Assembly: GCA_017503645.1 (NCBI GenBank)
Contig: JAFVSR010000006.1
Location: 1 to 42,395, forward strand
Length of the DNA stretch: 42,395 bases
Direction of reading: 5' to 3'
From: Bacteroidaceae bacterium
GTDB taxonomy: Bacteria > Bacteroidota > Bacteroidia > Bacteroidales > Bacteroidaceae
The translations under genes and the position numbers were made by a program. Positions 8,939 through 17,459 of the stretch are shown here, piece by piece. Each line of letters opens with the position of its first letter. Position 1 is the stretch's first letter. The notes under the pieces are model-generated. The model had not been told where the DNA came from. It did no database searches and was given only the letters and a program-made list of their open reading frames with translations.

Positions 8939-9250
8939 TTACAATAGACCAAGTTCCAACTTGGCCTCCTCGGTCATAAGGTCCTGCGACCACTCGGGCT
9001 CGAACACCAACTGCAGGTTCACGGCACCGATGCCCGCTATCGACTCCACCTTCTGACGCACGTCCTCGAGCATAAAATCGGCTGCGGGGCAGTTGGGGGC
9101 AGTGAGTGTCATATCAATGTCCACCGAGTTATCCTCCTTTACTTCAATGCGGTATATGAGCCCCAGGTCGTATATGTTTACAGGTATCTCGGGATCGTAC
9201 ACCGTCTTTATCATCTCAACAATCTTCTCTTCCAACTCTATCTTCTGCAT
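8939..9250 (-). CDS. DUF59/MIP18-family Fe-S cluster assembly factor (SufT/PaaD-like)
   Basis: A 103-residue protein with the single-domain DUF59 fold. Visible hallmarks are KTVYDPEIPVNIYDLGLIY and MTLTAPNCPAADFM, whose cysteine in TxPxCP is the conserved reactive residue of the family. Relatives help mature iron-sulphur proteins in the cytoplasm. It lies three bases from the radC stop codon and is in the same leftward operon. The stand-alone form without other suf genes nearby is common in Bacteroidetes. Confidence 0.85.
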   Translation of the reverse strand: MQKIELEEKIVEMIKTVYDPEIPVNIYDLGLIYRIEVKEDNSVDIDMTLTAPNCPAADFMLEDVRQKVESIAGIGAVNLQLVFEPEWSQDLMTEEAKLELGLL

Positions 9251-9253
9251 ACT

Positions 9254-9958
9254 TTATATCTTTAACAAATGACCTTCGTCTCTGTAACTGTAATAGCTGT
9301 TAGTTGCAAAAACAATATGGTCAATGAAACGTATATTCATAATTGCGCACGCATCAACTATCCTGCGTGTGGCATCATCATCGGATGAGCTCGGCCTGTT
9401 GTTGCCCGAAGGGTGGTTATGGCACAACGCAATACTCGTTGCGCGCTTCAGCAATGCTTCGCGCATAATAACACGCACATCTACAGCCGAGGATGTGAGA
9501 CCACCGCTGCTTATGCGCACGTGGTCTATTATGCGGTTATTGTTGTTGAGCAGCAACACATACACCTCCTCGGTGTTGAGAGTGCACATAATGGGATAGA
9601 AATATTCGTAAACATCTACCGAGTTCCTTATGCGCATAGGCTCGTTCTGCTCGTCTAAACGACGACGCTTCCATAACTCGCAGGCAGCAACTATGGTTAT
9701 GGCCTTCGCCGGGCCTATGCCCTTGAAGGCGCACAGGTCATCAACCGACAGTTTGGCAAGTTCGGCAATGCTGTCGCCACAAGCGGCAAGCACCTTCTTC
9801 ATAAGCTCCACCGCCGATTCCTCGGCATTACCCGAGCCTATGAGGATGGCAAGGAGTTCCGATTTGCTCAACGTGCCTACACCGTTACGCAGCACCTTTT
9901 CGCGCGGGCGCTCGTCGAGGGGCCAATCTTTTATACTTTGCTTCAATTTTTGCGCCAT
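9254..9958 (-). CDS. radC: RadC/DUF2466 family JAB-domain protein
   Basis: A 234-residue RadC homologue. The N-terminal half has a helix-hairpin-helix-like element (FKGIGPAKAITIVAA, about 78-92), and the C-terminal half is a JAMM/JAB metalloprotease-like domain with H180-x-H182-P-S-G and D193 as candidate zinc ligands. The name is historical: a DNA repair role is not well supported for the family, and its true activity is unknown. Its ATG overlaps the last base of the upstream glycosyltransferase stop codon (TAATG on the minus strand), so the two are translationally coupled. Confidence 0.93.
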   Translation of the reverse strand: MAQKLKQSIKDWPLDERPREKVLRNGVGTLSKSELLAILIGSGNAEESAVELMKKVLAACGDSIAELAKLSVDDLCAFKGIGPAKAITIVAACELWKRRRLDEQNEPMRIRNSVDVYEYFYPIMCTLNTEEVYVLLLNNNNRIIDHVRISSGGLTSSAVDVRVIMREALLKRATSIALCHNHPSGNNRPSSSDDDATRRIVDACAIMNIRFIDHIVFATNSYYSYRDEGHLLKI

Positions 9959-10953
9959 TACCCTCTATTATAAATTTTGGTAAGTTTATCCTTTGTTTCC
10001 AATGGCTGCTTAAGCACCATCTTGTACCAAAAAGCCTTAAGGAAGCCTGTGCCATAGCCGGTTATCTGCACAGCCGATGCCGCCACCGAAAGCGCTGCCA
10101 CCCTCAATGTGTTGCCCTTTACAAGAGCATCCGCAAAGATGAGCGCCGCATAGAGCAGCGGCAACAACAGCAACCACGGGTAGAAGATTGCCGCCACAAG
10201 CAGCAATGCACCCATAACAAGCATAAGCGCCGGCAGGGAGTGCACGAGCTTCAAAGAGCCCGGGTGCAGAATCTGCAACCATATGCGCGCCTGACCGAAG
10301 TTATTCACCTGCTTGAAGAAACGCCTGAGGTCGATGCGACGTTTATGATACACAAACACTTCGCGTATGAGACCTATGGAAAACCCAGCATTGCGTATTC
10401 TTATGCTCAGGTCGATATCCTCACCCATCATATCCTTGAAATCGCCCACCGCATCGTACACCTGTTTGGAGAAACCCATATTGAATGTACGCGGACAGAA
10501 CTTTTCCATAACCGCCTTGCCGCCTCGTATGCCGCCCGTTGTCCAGAAGGATGTCATTGCGTGGCTCACCGCCTTCTGCATATCGGAGAAGGAGGCATCG
10601 GCTGCATCGGGACCGCCAAAGCAATCGAGCCTGTTTGCCGCAAGGGCCGCTTCGAGCCTTTCAAAATAGAAGGGCGGGAGAATGACGTCGGAATCGAAGA
10701 AGAGCAGGTAGTCGCCGGCCGCACGCGCCATACCGTAGTTGCGCGTGTCGCTGCGCCCCGAATTCTCCTTATAATGGTAATGGATGGTAAAAAAAGAACG
10801 ATAGTGACCAAGCAAATGGTCACATCGTTCTTTTGAGCCGTCCTCTATAATAAGTAGCTCAAAAGGCTTTACCGTCTGAGCCGCCAGACTTTCGAGAAGT
10901 TCTTTTACTTCGCCGGGCCTGTTATATACCGGAACAATTATAGAGTATAACAA
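9958..10953 (-). CDS. Family 2 glycosyltransferase, membrane-associated
   Basis: A 331-residue protein. The GT-A core begins SIIVPVYNRPGE, has the nucleotide-binding EDGS near 37-40, SDTRNYGMARA near 68-78, and the metal-binding DSD at 87-89. The C-terminal part (about 232-305) carries two or three hydrophobic segments that should anchor it in the inner membrane, with the catalytic domain in the cytoplasm. It probably builds a surface polysaccharide or glycolipid; the sugar is not predictable. The best start is a TTG codon at 10951-10953, because no ATG lies close to the conserved N-terminus. It is 18 bases downstream of efp. Confidence 0.85.
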   Translation of the reverse strand: MLYSIIVPVYNRPGEVKELLESLAAQTVKPFELLIIEDGSKERCDHLLGHYRSFFTIHYHYKENSGRSDTRNYGMARAAGDYLLFFDSDVILPPFYFERLEAALAANRLDCFGGPDAADASFSDMQKAVSHAMTSFWTTGGIRGGKAVMEKFCPRTFNMGFSKQVYDAVGDFKDMMGEDIDLSIRIRNAGFSIGLIREVFVYHKRRIDLRRFFKQVNNFGQARIWLQILHPGSLKLVHSLPALMLVMGALLLVAAIFYPWLLLLPLLYAALIFADALVKGNTLRVAALSVAASAVQITGYGTGFLKAFWYKMVLKQPLETKDKLTKIYNRG

Positions 10954-10971
10954 ATCGTATGTTTTAAGTGA

Positions 10972-11538
10972 TTATGCCTTCACGCGGCCCACGTATGAAC
11001 CGTCGCGAGTATCAATCTCAACAAGCTCACCCTCGTTGATGAAGAGAGGAACGCGCACCTCGGCACCGGTCTCCAATGTAGCGGGCTTTGTGGTGTTGGT
11101 GGCTGTATCACCCTTCAAACCGGGCTCTGTGTATGTAACAGCAAGAACAACCTTCACGGGCATCTCGGCAAAAAGGATTGTATCGGTTGAAGCATCGGTA
11201 ACAACATCGAGGTTCATACCCTCCTTCATATAAGCCACACCTGTAATCTGGTCGGCGGGGATGGGCACCTGCTCATAAGTTTCGTTGTTCATAAAGATAT
11301 AGTCGTTACCCTCCTGATAAAGGTATTGGTACTGGCGACGCTCTACGCGAACATCCTCCAATTTCTCACCAATGTTGAAACGGCGCTCCAATACATAGCC
11401 ATCCACCACGTCTTTAAGCTTTGTACGCATAAAGGTGTTTCCCTTACCGGGCTTTACGTGCAAGAAGTCTATGCAAAAATACAACTTGCCATCCATACGG
11501 ATAGCGGTACCGATTTTAATGTCTTGTGCATTAATCAT
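10972..11538 (-). CDS. efp: Translation elongation factor P
   Basis: EF-P binds the ribosome and relieves stalling at polyproline stretches. The 188-residue length and three-domain OB-fold layout are standard. The tip loop reads KPGKGN with lysine at position 32, the residue that is modified in many bacteria; no modification enzyme is seen in this window. It is the first gene of a leftward operon (efp, glycosyltransferase, radC, DUF59, lpxH) and has a well-matched promoter upstream. Confidence 0.96.
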   Translation of the reverse strand: MINAQDIKIGTAIRMDGKLYFCIDFLHVKPGKGNTFMRTKLKDVVDGYVLERRFNIGEKLEDVRVERRQYQYLYQEGNDYIFMNNETYEQVPIPADQITGVAYMKEGMNLDVVTDASTDTILFAEMPVKVVLAVTYTEPGLKGDTATNTTKPATLETGAEVRVPLFINEGELVEIDTRDGSYVGRVKA

Positions 11539-11606
11539 AATTATATTCTGTTTTTTGTTAAAATAGTTCGTTACTGAAACTGCGTGTATATTTCGCAGCG
11601 AGTATG

Positions 11607-11639
11607 CAAAGGTAGTAAAAAAAACGAGATTTTATACAA
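11607..11639 (-). promoter_or_regulatory. Promoter for the efp operon
   Basis: On the minus strand TACCTTTG at 11614-11607 is a perfect -7 match. A TTG at 11639-11637 lies 22 bases further upstream, slightly longer than the usual spacing. The distance to the efp ATG is about 70 bases. Confidence 0.5.
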
Positions 11640-11742
11640 TTACGGCACTCATAATTCACCTTATAATAATATAGTTATTATTTATAGAGATAATTTTTGT
11701 TAAAATTAGCAGTGAAAGAGGTATAATTAAATGTCAAATAGG

Positions 11743-11750
11743 TATATTTG
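11743..11750 (+). promoter_or_regulatory. -7 promoter box for RND efflux operon
   Basis: TATATTTG fits TAnnTTTG. Transcription would start near 11757, downstream of an in-frame ATG at 11731, so the adaptor is taken to begin at 11830. No -33 match was found. The rest of the 291-base gap between efp and the adaptor shows no gene. Confidence 0.45.
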
Positions 11751-11829
11751 CGCTAACGTGCCAACAGACGAAACGCCCTCACGCGACAAGGCCGATTACT
11801 GCGACAAAAACAAAAAAACAATAACACAT

Positions 11830-12906
11830 ATGAACAAGTATTTGAAATGGGGACTTATTGCAGTGCTGTGCATTGCACTTGGAATTTTTGGTTTCTACCA
11901 ACTTACTCCACACGAGAACGAAGAGTTAAGCGCAGCCGATACCGCGCCCAAGCAGGCAACACGCAAGGTGTTGAATGTTAATGCAAAAATAATAAAACCA
12001 CACCAGCTTACCGACGAAATTCCCATCATAGGCCAACTTGTTCCCGACGAGGAGGTTGAACTTTCATTCGAAACATCGGGAAAAATCACCGACATCTACT
12101 TCACCGAGGGCACCTACGTAAAAAAAGGCGAATTGCTTGCCAAGGTGAATGACAGCCACCTGCAGGCGCAACTAAACCGTTTGGAGGCCCAAATTCCCCT
12201 TGCCGAGGACCGCGTTTACCGCCAAAACGCTCTTTTGCAGCGCGATGCGGTAAGTAAAGAGGCGTATGAGCAGGTGAAAACCGACCTTGCCACGCTGAAT
12301 GCCGACATTGAAAGAGTGAAGGCCGAAATAAGAATGACCGAGTTGCGCGCACCATTCGACGGCACCATCGGATTGCGCCAGGTGAGCGTGGGTGCATACA
12401 CTTCGCCCAGCACCGTGGTTGCCAAACTAACAAACCTCACTCCCATAAAGATTGAGTTCTCGGTTCCCGAGCGCTACGCCACCGAAATAAAGAGAGGGAC
12501 AAACCTGGAGTTCAAGGTTGATGGCAGACAGGCGCCCTACACCGCCAAGGTGTATGCAACGGAGTCGAGCCTCGACAGCGACACTCACACGTTGAAAGTG
12601 CGTGCAATATACCATAATGAAAATGGCGAACTTATGTCGGGCCGATATGCCGACATACGTCTGAAGCAGAAGGAGATTCCCGATGCCATTGCCATCCCCT
12701 CCGAAGCCATTGTGCCCGAAATGGGTGTGAACAAGGTATTTGTGTATCGCAACGGAAAGGCCGAGCCCGTAACCGTCACGATAGGCATACGCACCGATGC
12801 CGAGGTGCAGATTACCACCGGCCTGCAAGTGGGCGACACCATACTGACATCGGGCACGCTGCAGTTGCGCAAAGGCACACTCGTGAAGATAGACAACATA
12901 GACTAA
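11830..12906 (+). CDS. RND efflux periplasmic adaptor (membrane fusion protein)
   Basis: A 358-residue HlyD/AcrA-type adaptor bridging the inner-membrane pump and outer-membrane channel in the periplasm. It starts with a single membrane anchor (about residues 5-24) with no lipobox cysteine. A lipoyl-like half follows (GKITDIYFTEGTYVKKGELL), then a short coiled-coil hairpin (about 105-160), the returning lipoyl half (ELRAPFDGTIGLRQVSVGAY), a beta-barrel domain and a membrane-proximal domain. The start at 11830 gives the anchor directly at the N-terminus and agrees with the promoter at 11743-11750. It leads a three-gene efflux operon, 19 bases before the pump gene. Confidence 0.92.
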   Translation: MNKYLKWGLIAVLCIALGIFGFYQLTPHENEELSAADTAPKQATRKVLNVNAKIIKPHQLTDEIPIIGQLVPDEEVELSFETSGKITDIYFTEGTYVKKGELLAKVNDSHLQAQLNRLEAQIPLAEDRVYRQNALLQRDAVSKEAYEQVKTDLATLNADIERVKAEIRMTELRAPFDGTIGLRQVSVGAYTSPSTVVAKLTNLTPIKIEFSVPERYATEIKRGTNLEFKVDGRQAPYTAKVYATESSLDSDTHTLKVRAIYHNENGELMSGRYADIRLKQKEIPDAIAIPSEAIVPEMGVNKVFVYRNGKAEPVTVTIGIRTDAEVQITTGLQVGDTILTSGTLQLRKGTLVKIDNID

Positions 12907-12925
12907 CACCCAAACCATACTGTAT

Positions 12926-15900
12926 ATGAATATTTCGGAACTGAGTATTCGCAGGCCGGTACTTGCAACAGTGCTCACCATCATAATATTGCTGTTCGGC
13001 TTAATAGGATATTACACCTTGGGTGTGCGCGAGTACCCATCGGTGGACAACCCCATAATATCGGTCACCTGCAGCTACGCAGGTGCAAATGCCGATGTGA
13101 TAGAGAACCAGATTACAGAACCGCTGGAGCAGAACATCAACGGTATCCCCGGCATACGCTCGCTCTCGAGTGTGAGCCAGCAGGGCTCGTCGCGCATAAC
13201 CGTGGAGTTCGAGCTGTCGGTGGATTTGGAAACGGCAGCCAACGACGTGCGCGACAAGGTGTCGCGTGCACAGCGTTTCCTGCCGCGCGACTGCGACCCG
13301 CCAACAGTGTCAAAGGCCGATGCCGATGCTATGCCCATACTTATGGTGGCTATACAAAGCGACAGCCGCTCGCTGCTGGAGCTTAGCGAGATAGCCGACC
13401 TCACCGTGAAAGAGCAGCTGCAAACCATTGCCAACGTGAGCAGCGTGGGTATATGGGGCGAAAAGCGCTACTCTATGCGCATATGGCTCGACCCGGTGAA
13501 GATGGCGGCATTCGGCATCACACCTATTGACGTTAAAAATGCCATCACCAACGAGAACGTGGAACTGCCCTCGGGCAGCATCGAGGGAAACACAATGGAG
13601 CTCACCCTGCGCACAATGGGGCAGATGCACACCGCCAAGGAGTTCAACAACGTAATCCTCAAGGAACAGAACGGCAACATCGTGCGCGTGAGCGACATAG
13701 GATATGCCGAACTGGGGCCTGCCGACATAAAGAGCTATATGAAGATGAACGGCGTGCCTATGGTGGGTGTGGCGGTGATTCCCCAGCCGGGAGCCAACCA
13801 CATAGAGATTGCCAATGCCGTGTATGAACGTATGGAGGCTATGCAGAAGGACCTCCCCGACGATGTGAAGTATTCGTATGGTTTCGACAACACCAAGTTC
13901 ATACGCGCATCTATCGACGAGGTTAAGAGCACTGTTTACGAAGCATTCGTGCTTGTAATCATCATTATCTTCCTCTTCTTGCGCGACTGGCGCGTAACAC
14001 TCATACCCTGTATTGTTATTCCCGTGTCGCTCATTGGAGCTTTCTTTGTGATGTACGTGGCGGGATTCTCGATAAACGTGCTCACTATGCTTGCCGTGGT
14101 GCTCTCTGTGGGCCTTGTGGTTGACGATGCTATTGTGATGACCGAGAATATATACATAAGGATAGAGCAAGGAATGCGCCCGTTCAGAGCCGGCATCGAG
14201 GGTTCAAAGGAGATTTTCTTTGCTGTCATTTCAACCACCGTCACGCTGGTGGCCGTATTCCTGCCCATTGTCTTTATGGAGGGTACCAGCGGCCGCCTGT
14301 TCCGCGAGTTCAGCTTCGTGGTAGCCGGTTCGGTAATCATATCCTCTTTTGCTGCGCTCACATTCACACCTATGCTTGCCACAAAGATTCTCAAAAGAAG
14401 AAAAGAGCAGAGCTGGTTCTACAAAAAGACCGAGCCATTCTTTGTGGGGCTGAACAATATTTACGAGAAATCGCTCAACCGGTTCTTGGAGAAACGTGTT
14501 TGGGCCATCCCTGCCACACTTGTTATGTTTGTTCTCATAGGCATACTTTGGAGCAATATCCCCGCTGAAATGGCACCGCTGGAGGACCGTTCGCAAATTA
14601 CCATAAACACCCGCGGAGCCGAGGGCGTGAGCTACGAATATATGCGCGACTACACCGAGGATATAAACACACTTGTAGATTCCATTGTGCCCGATGCCGA
14701 GTCGGTTACTGCACGCGTGTCGAGCGGTAGCGGTAACATACGCATCACGCTTAAGGACATACACGAACGCGACTACTCGCAGATGGATGTGGCCGCCAAG
14801 CTGTCGAAGGCTGTGAGCACAAAAACCAAAGCACGCGCTTTCGTGCAGCAGCAATCGTCGTTCGGCGGTCGCCGAGGCAGTATGCCTGTGCAGTATGTGC
14901 TGCAGGCTGTGAGCATTGAAAAACTACAAAAGGTGCTGCCCGAGTTCCTGAGCCGCGTACACAGCAACCCCACATTCCAGATGGCCGATGTGGATTTGAA
15001 ATTCAGCAGCCCCGAGGTGCGTGTGAACATAAACCGCGACAAGGCCGGCAGTATGGGAGCCAGCGTACGCGACGTGGCACAAACACTGCAATACGGCCTC
15101 AGCGGACAGCGTATGGGATACTTTTATATGAACGGAAAGCAGTATGAAATAATTGGGCAGATTAACCGCCAGCAGCGCAATACGCCGTCGGGCATAAAAT
15201 CGCTCTACATACGCAGCAGCAATGGCGAGATGATACAGCTCGACAACCTTGTGGAGTTTGTGGAGTCGGTGGCGCCACCCAAGCTATACCATTATAACCG
15301 CTTTATTTCGGCCACAATATCCTGTGGTCTTGCCGATGGAAAGACCATAGGCGAGGGCCTTGCAGAAATGGACAAGATTGCCGATGAACTGCTCGACGAA
15401 ACATTCCGCACAGCGCTGTCGGGCGACTCTAAAGAGTACCGCGAGAGTTCGTCGAGCCTTATGTTCGCCTTTATCCTTGCACTTGTGCTCATATACCTGA
15501 TATTGGCTGCGCAGTTCGAGAGCTTCAAAGACCCGCTCATCATTATGCTCACCGTGCCCCTTGCCATCGCAGGCGCTCTTATATTTATGTACTACAACGA
15601 CATAACGATGAACATATTCAGCCAGATTGGTATAATTATGCTCATAGGTCTTGTAGCCAAGAACGGTATCCTCATTGTGGAGTTTGCCAACCAGAAACAG
15701 GAGGCCGGCGAGGACAAAATGAGCGCCATAAAAAGTGCATCGCTGCAACGCTTGCGCCCCATTCTTATGACCAGTGTATCTACCATATTGGGATTGCTAC
15801 CGCTTACATTCGCAAGCGGCGAGGGTGCCAACCAGCGTATTGCAATGGGTACAGCGGTAGTGGGCGGTATGCTTGTATCGACAATACTCACAATGTACAT

Positions 15901-15958
15901 TGTACCCGCCATTTACAGCTACATTTCAACCGAAAGAGAAAAGGAGGAAGAACAATGA
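12926..15958 (+). CDS. RND efflux pump, HAE-1 (AcrB/MexB-like) permease
   Basis: A 1010-residue inner-membrane proton/drug antiporter. Twelve membrane segments are expected, with TM1 near the N-terminus and two large periplasmic loops. The proton-relay aspartates appear as VDDAIV in TM4 (D400, D401), and the second-half partner lysine is in GLVAKNGILIVEFANQ (TM10). The sequence begins SIRRPVLATVLTIIILLFG, typical of HAE-1 pumps. Likely substrates are amphipathic drugs, dyes or bile salts, but specificity cannot be read from sequence. Its stop overlaps the ATG of the channel gene by four bases (ATGA). Confidence 0.95.
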   Translation: MNISELSIRRPVLATVLTIIILLFGLIGYYTLGVREYPSVDNPIISVTCSYAGANADVIENQITEPLEQNINGIPGIRSLSSVSQQGSSRITVEFELSVDLETAANDVRDKVSRAQRFLPRDCDPPTVSKADADAMPILMVAIQSDSRSLLELSEIADLTVKEQLQTIANVSSVGIWGEKRYSMRIWLDPVKMAAFGITPIDVKNAITNENVELPSGSIEGNTMELTLRTMGQMHTAKEFNNVILKEQNGNIVRVSDIGYAELGPADIKSYMKMNGVPMVGVAVIPQPGANHIEIANAVYERMEAMQKDLPDDVKYSYGFDNTKFIRASIDEVKSTVYEAFVLVIIIIFLFLRDWRVTLIPCIVIPVSLIGAFFVMYVAGFSINVLTMLAVVLSVGLVVDDAIVMTENIYIRIEQGMRPFRAGIEGSKEIFFAVISTTVTLVAVFLPIVFMEGTSGRLFREFSFVVAGSVIISSFAALTFTPMLATKILKRRKEQSWFYKKTEPFFVGLNNIYEKSLNRFLEKRVWAIPATLVMFVLIGILWSNIPAEMAPLEDRSQITINTRGAEGVSYEYMRDYTEDINTLVDSIVPDAESVTARVSSGSGNIRITLKDIHERDYSQMDVAAKLSKAVSTKTKARAFVQQQSSFGGRRGSMPVQYVLQAVSIEKLQKVLPEFLSRVHSNPTFQMADVDLKFSSPEVRVNINRDKAGSMGASVRDVAQTLQYGLSGQRMGYFYMNGKQYEIIGQINRQQRNTPSGIKSLYIRSSNGEMIQLDNLVEFVESVAPPKLYHYNRFISATISCGLADGKTIGEGLAEMDKIADELLDETFRTALSGDSKEYRESSSSLMFAFILALVLIYLILAAQFESFKDPLIIMLTVPLAIAGALIFMYYNDITMNIFSQIGIIMLIGLVAKNGILIVEFANQKQEAGEDKMSAIKSASLQRLRPILMTSVSTILGLLPLTFASGEGANQRIAMGTAVVGGMLVSTILTMYIVPAIYSYISTEREKEEEQ

Positions 15959-17265
15959 AAAATATAATATTGACACTATGCGCCTGCGCAGCAATGGCAA
16001 CCACTCAGGCGCAGGTGATTTCGCTTAAAGAGTGCCTGGAAAGAGGTCTGGAAAGAAACTACTCCATAAGGATAACACGTGGCGAGGAGCAGATAAGCCG
16101 CAACAACGCCACACTTGCCAATGCCGGCTACCTGCCTACATTAGACCTAAAGGGCGGTTACAACCTCACAGAAAGCAACAGCGACACCGAGCCCGGAGAG
16201 GGCAGCACCGTGGAGCAGCGCGGCCTCACGGACCACTCGGCAAACGCAGGGCTCGACGTGAACTGGACAATCTTCGACGGCTTCAATATAAGCACCACAT
16301 ACAAGCAACTGAAAGAGCTTGAGCGTATGGGCGAAACAAACACCCGCATAGCCATAGAGGATTTTATAGCCACCGTTGCATCGGAGTACTACAATTTCAT
16401 ACAGCAACGCATACGTCTTAAGAACTATTTCCACGCAGTGAAGCTCTCCAAGGAGCGCTTGCGCATTGTGGAGGAGCGTTACCACATAGGAAGTTTCTCG
16501 CGTCTCGACTACCAACAGGCCAAGGTGGATTTCAATGCCGACAGCGCAAAGTACCTTAAACAACAGGAGGTGGTTATCACATCGCGCATAGCGCTCAACG
16601 AGCTTATGGCCGAAGACCAGGTCTACACGCCGCTTATGACATCGGACACCACTATTATCGCCGATATGACACTCGATTTCACCGACCTGTGGAACAGCAC
16701 CCTTTTGAGCAACGCACGCCTGCTGAAGGCCGACCTTAACAGCAACATTGCCAAGCTCGACTACAAAAAAGTGCTGTCGCGCGACTACCCATACATAAAA
16801 CTGAACGCAGGCTACGATTACGGCTACAGCAAGCCCGAACAGGGCGCATACCGCACCCGCCACAACTGGGGCTGGAATGGCGGTGTGAGCGTAGGTATAA
16901 ACCTATGGGATGGCAACAGCCGCCGCGAAAAGCGCAATGCAAAAATTGAAATAGCCAATGCCGGGTTGCAGCGTCAGCAGTTGGAACTTGCTCTGAAGGC
17001 CGACCTCGGCAACCTGTGGCAGGCATACCAGAAGAATATAGAGCTGTTGAACCTCGAGGAACAAAATCTTGTATCGGCACATCAAAACCACGACATTGCC
17101 ACCGAGCGCTATATGCTTGGCGACCTGTCGGGCTTCGAAATGCGTGAGGCGCAGCAGAGCCTCTTGGAGGCCGAAGAGCGCCTGCTCACGGCACAATACA
17201 ATACAAAGATTTGTGAAATATCGCTCTTGCAGATAAGCGGTAAAATTTTACGGTTGTTGGAATAA
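15955..17265 (+). CDS. TolC-family outer-membrane efflux channel
   Basis: A 436-residue protein with a cleavable signal peptide (about residues 1-20, ending TQAQ) and no lipobox. It has the two repeated OEP halves of the family, with long helical stretches (AKVDFNADSAKYLKQQEVV and QLELALKADLGNLWQAYQKN) separated by strand regions. It would form the trimeric exit duct for the adaptor and pump encoded just upstream, and its start overlaps the pump stop. No regulator gene of the TetR or AraC type is adjacent. Confidence 0.92.
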   Translation: MKNIILTLCACAAMATTQAQVISLKECLERGLERNYSIRITRGEEQISRNNATLANAGYLPTLDLKGGYNLTESNSDTEPGEGSTVEQRGLTDHSANAGLDVNWTIFDGFNISTTYKQLKELERMGETNTRIAIEDFIATVASEYYNFIQQRIRLKNYFHAVKLSKERLRIVEERYHIGSFSRLDYQQAKVDFNADSAKYLKQQEVVITSRIALNELMAEDQVYTPLMTSDTTIIADMTLDFTDLWNSTLLSNARLLKADLNSNIAKLDYKKVLSRDYPYIKLNAGYDYGYSKPEQGAYRTRHNWGWNGGVSVGINLWDGNSRREKRNAKIEIANAGLQRQQLELALKADLGNLWQAYQKNIELLNLEEQNLVSAHQNHDIATERYMLGDLSGFEMREAQQSLLEAEERLLTAQYNTKICEISLLQISGKILRLLE

Positions 17266-17292
17266 TACGCAACACGCATAAAACACACAATT

Positions 17293-17352
17293 TTTTGCAT
17301 ATATATACCATTTTTGAGCAAAAATTCAAATTAGCGGTATATATATGCAAAA
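17293..17352. repeat. 17-bp perfect inverted repeat upstream of korA
   Basis: The arms 17293-17309 and 17336-17352 are exact reverse complements, AT-rich, with a 26-base spacer that itself contains a small nested hairpin (ATTTTT / AAAAAT). It lies 27 bases after the efflux channel gene and about 108 bases before korA. It could end the efflux operon, act as an operator, or fold in the korA leader. The stem has little G+C, which is unlike the other terminators in this window. Confidence 0.7.
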
Positions 17353-17459
17353 TTTTTATACCTACACCAAAAGTTGTTGCAAAAAAATTTCTTTCTTTAG
17401 CAAATGTTTGCGACATTTGCGCTAATTATACAAAAAAACAACAATTAAAAGACCACATA

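Noticed and set aside
9254-9958. RadC as a mark of a mobile element or defence island
   Set aside because: It is embedded in an operon with efp, lpxH and other core genes, with coupled start and stop codons, so it looks like the chromosomal housekeeping copy.
11731-11829. Longer efflux adaptor starting at 11731
   Set aside because: The start would precede the predicted transcription start, and the extra residues would displace the membrane anchor from the N-terminus.
13310-14170. Long leftward open frame opposite the RND pump
   Set aside because: It is an antisense shadow of a strongly conserved pump gene, rich in His and Tyr from complementary codons, with no recognisable domain.
17295-17459. 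Longer KorA starting at 17295
   Set aside because: The added residues are encoded by the AT-rich inverted repeat and do not resemble the gamma domain, which begins just after the ATG at 17460.
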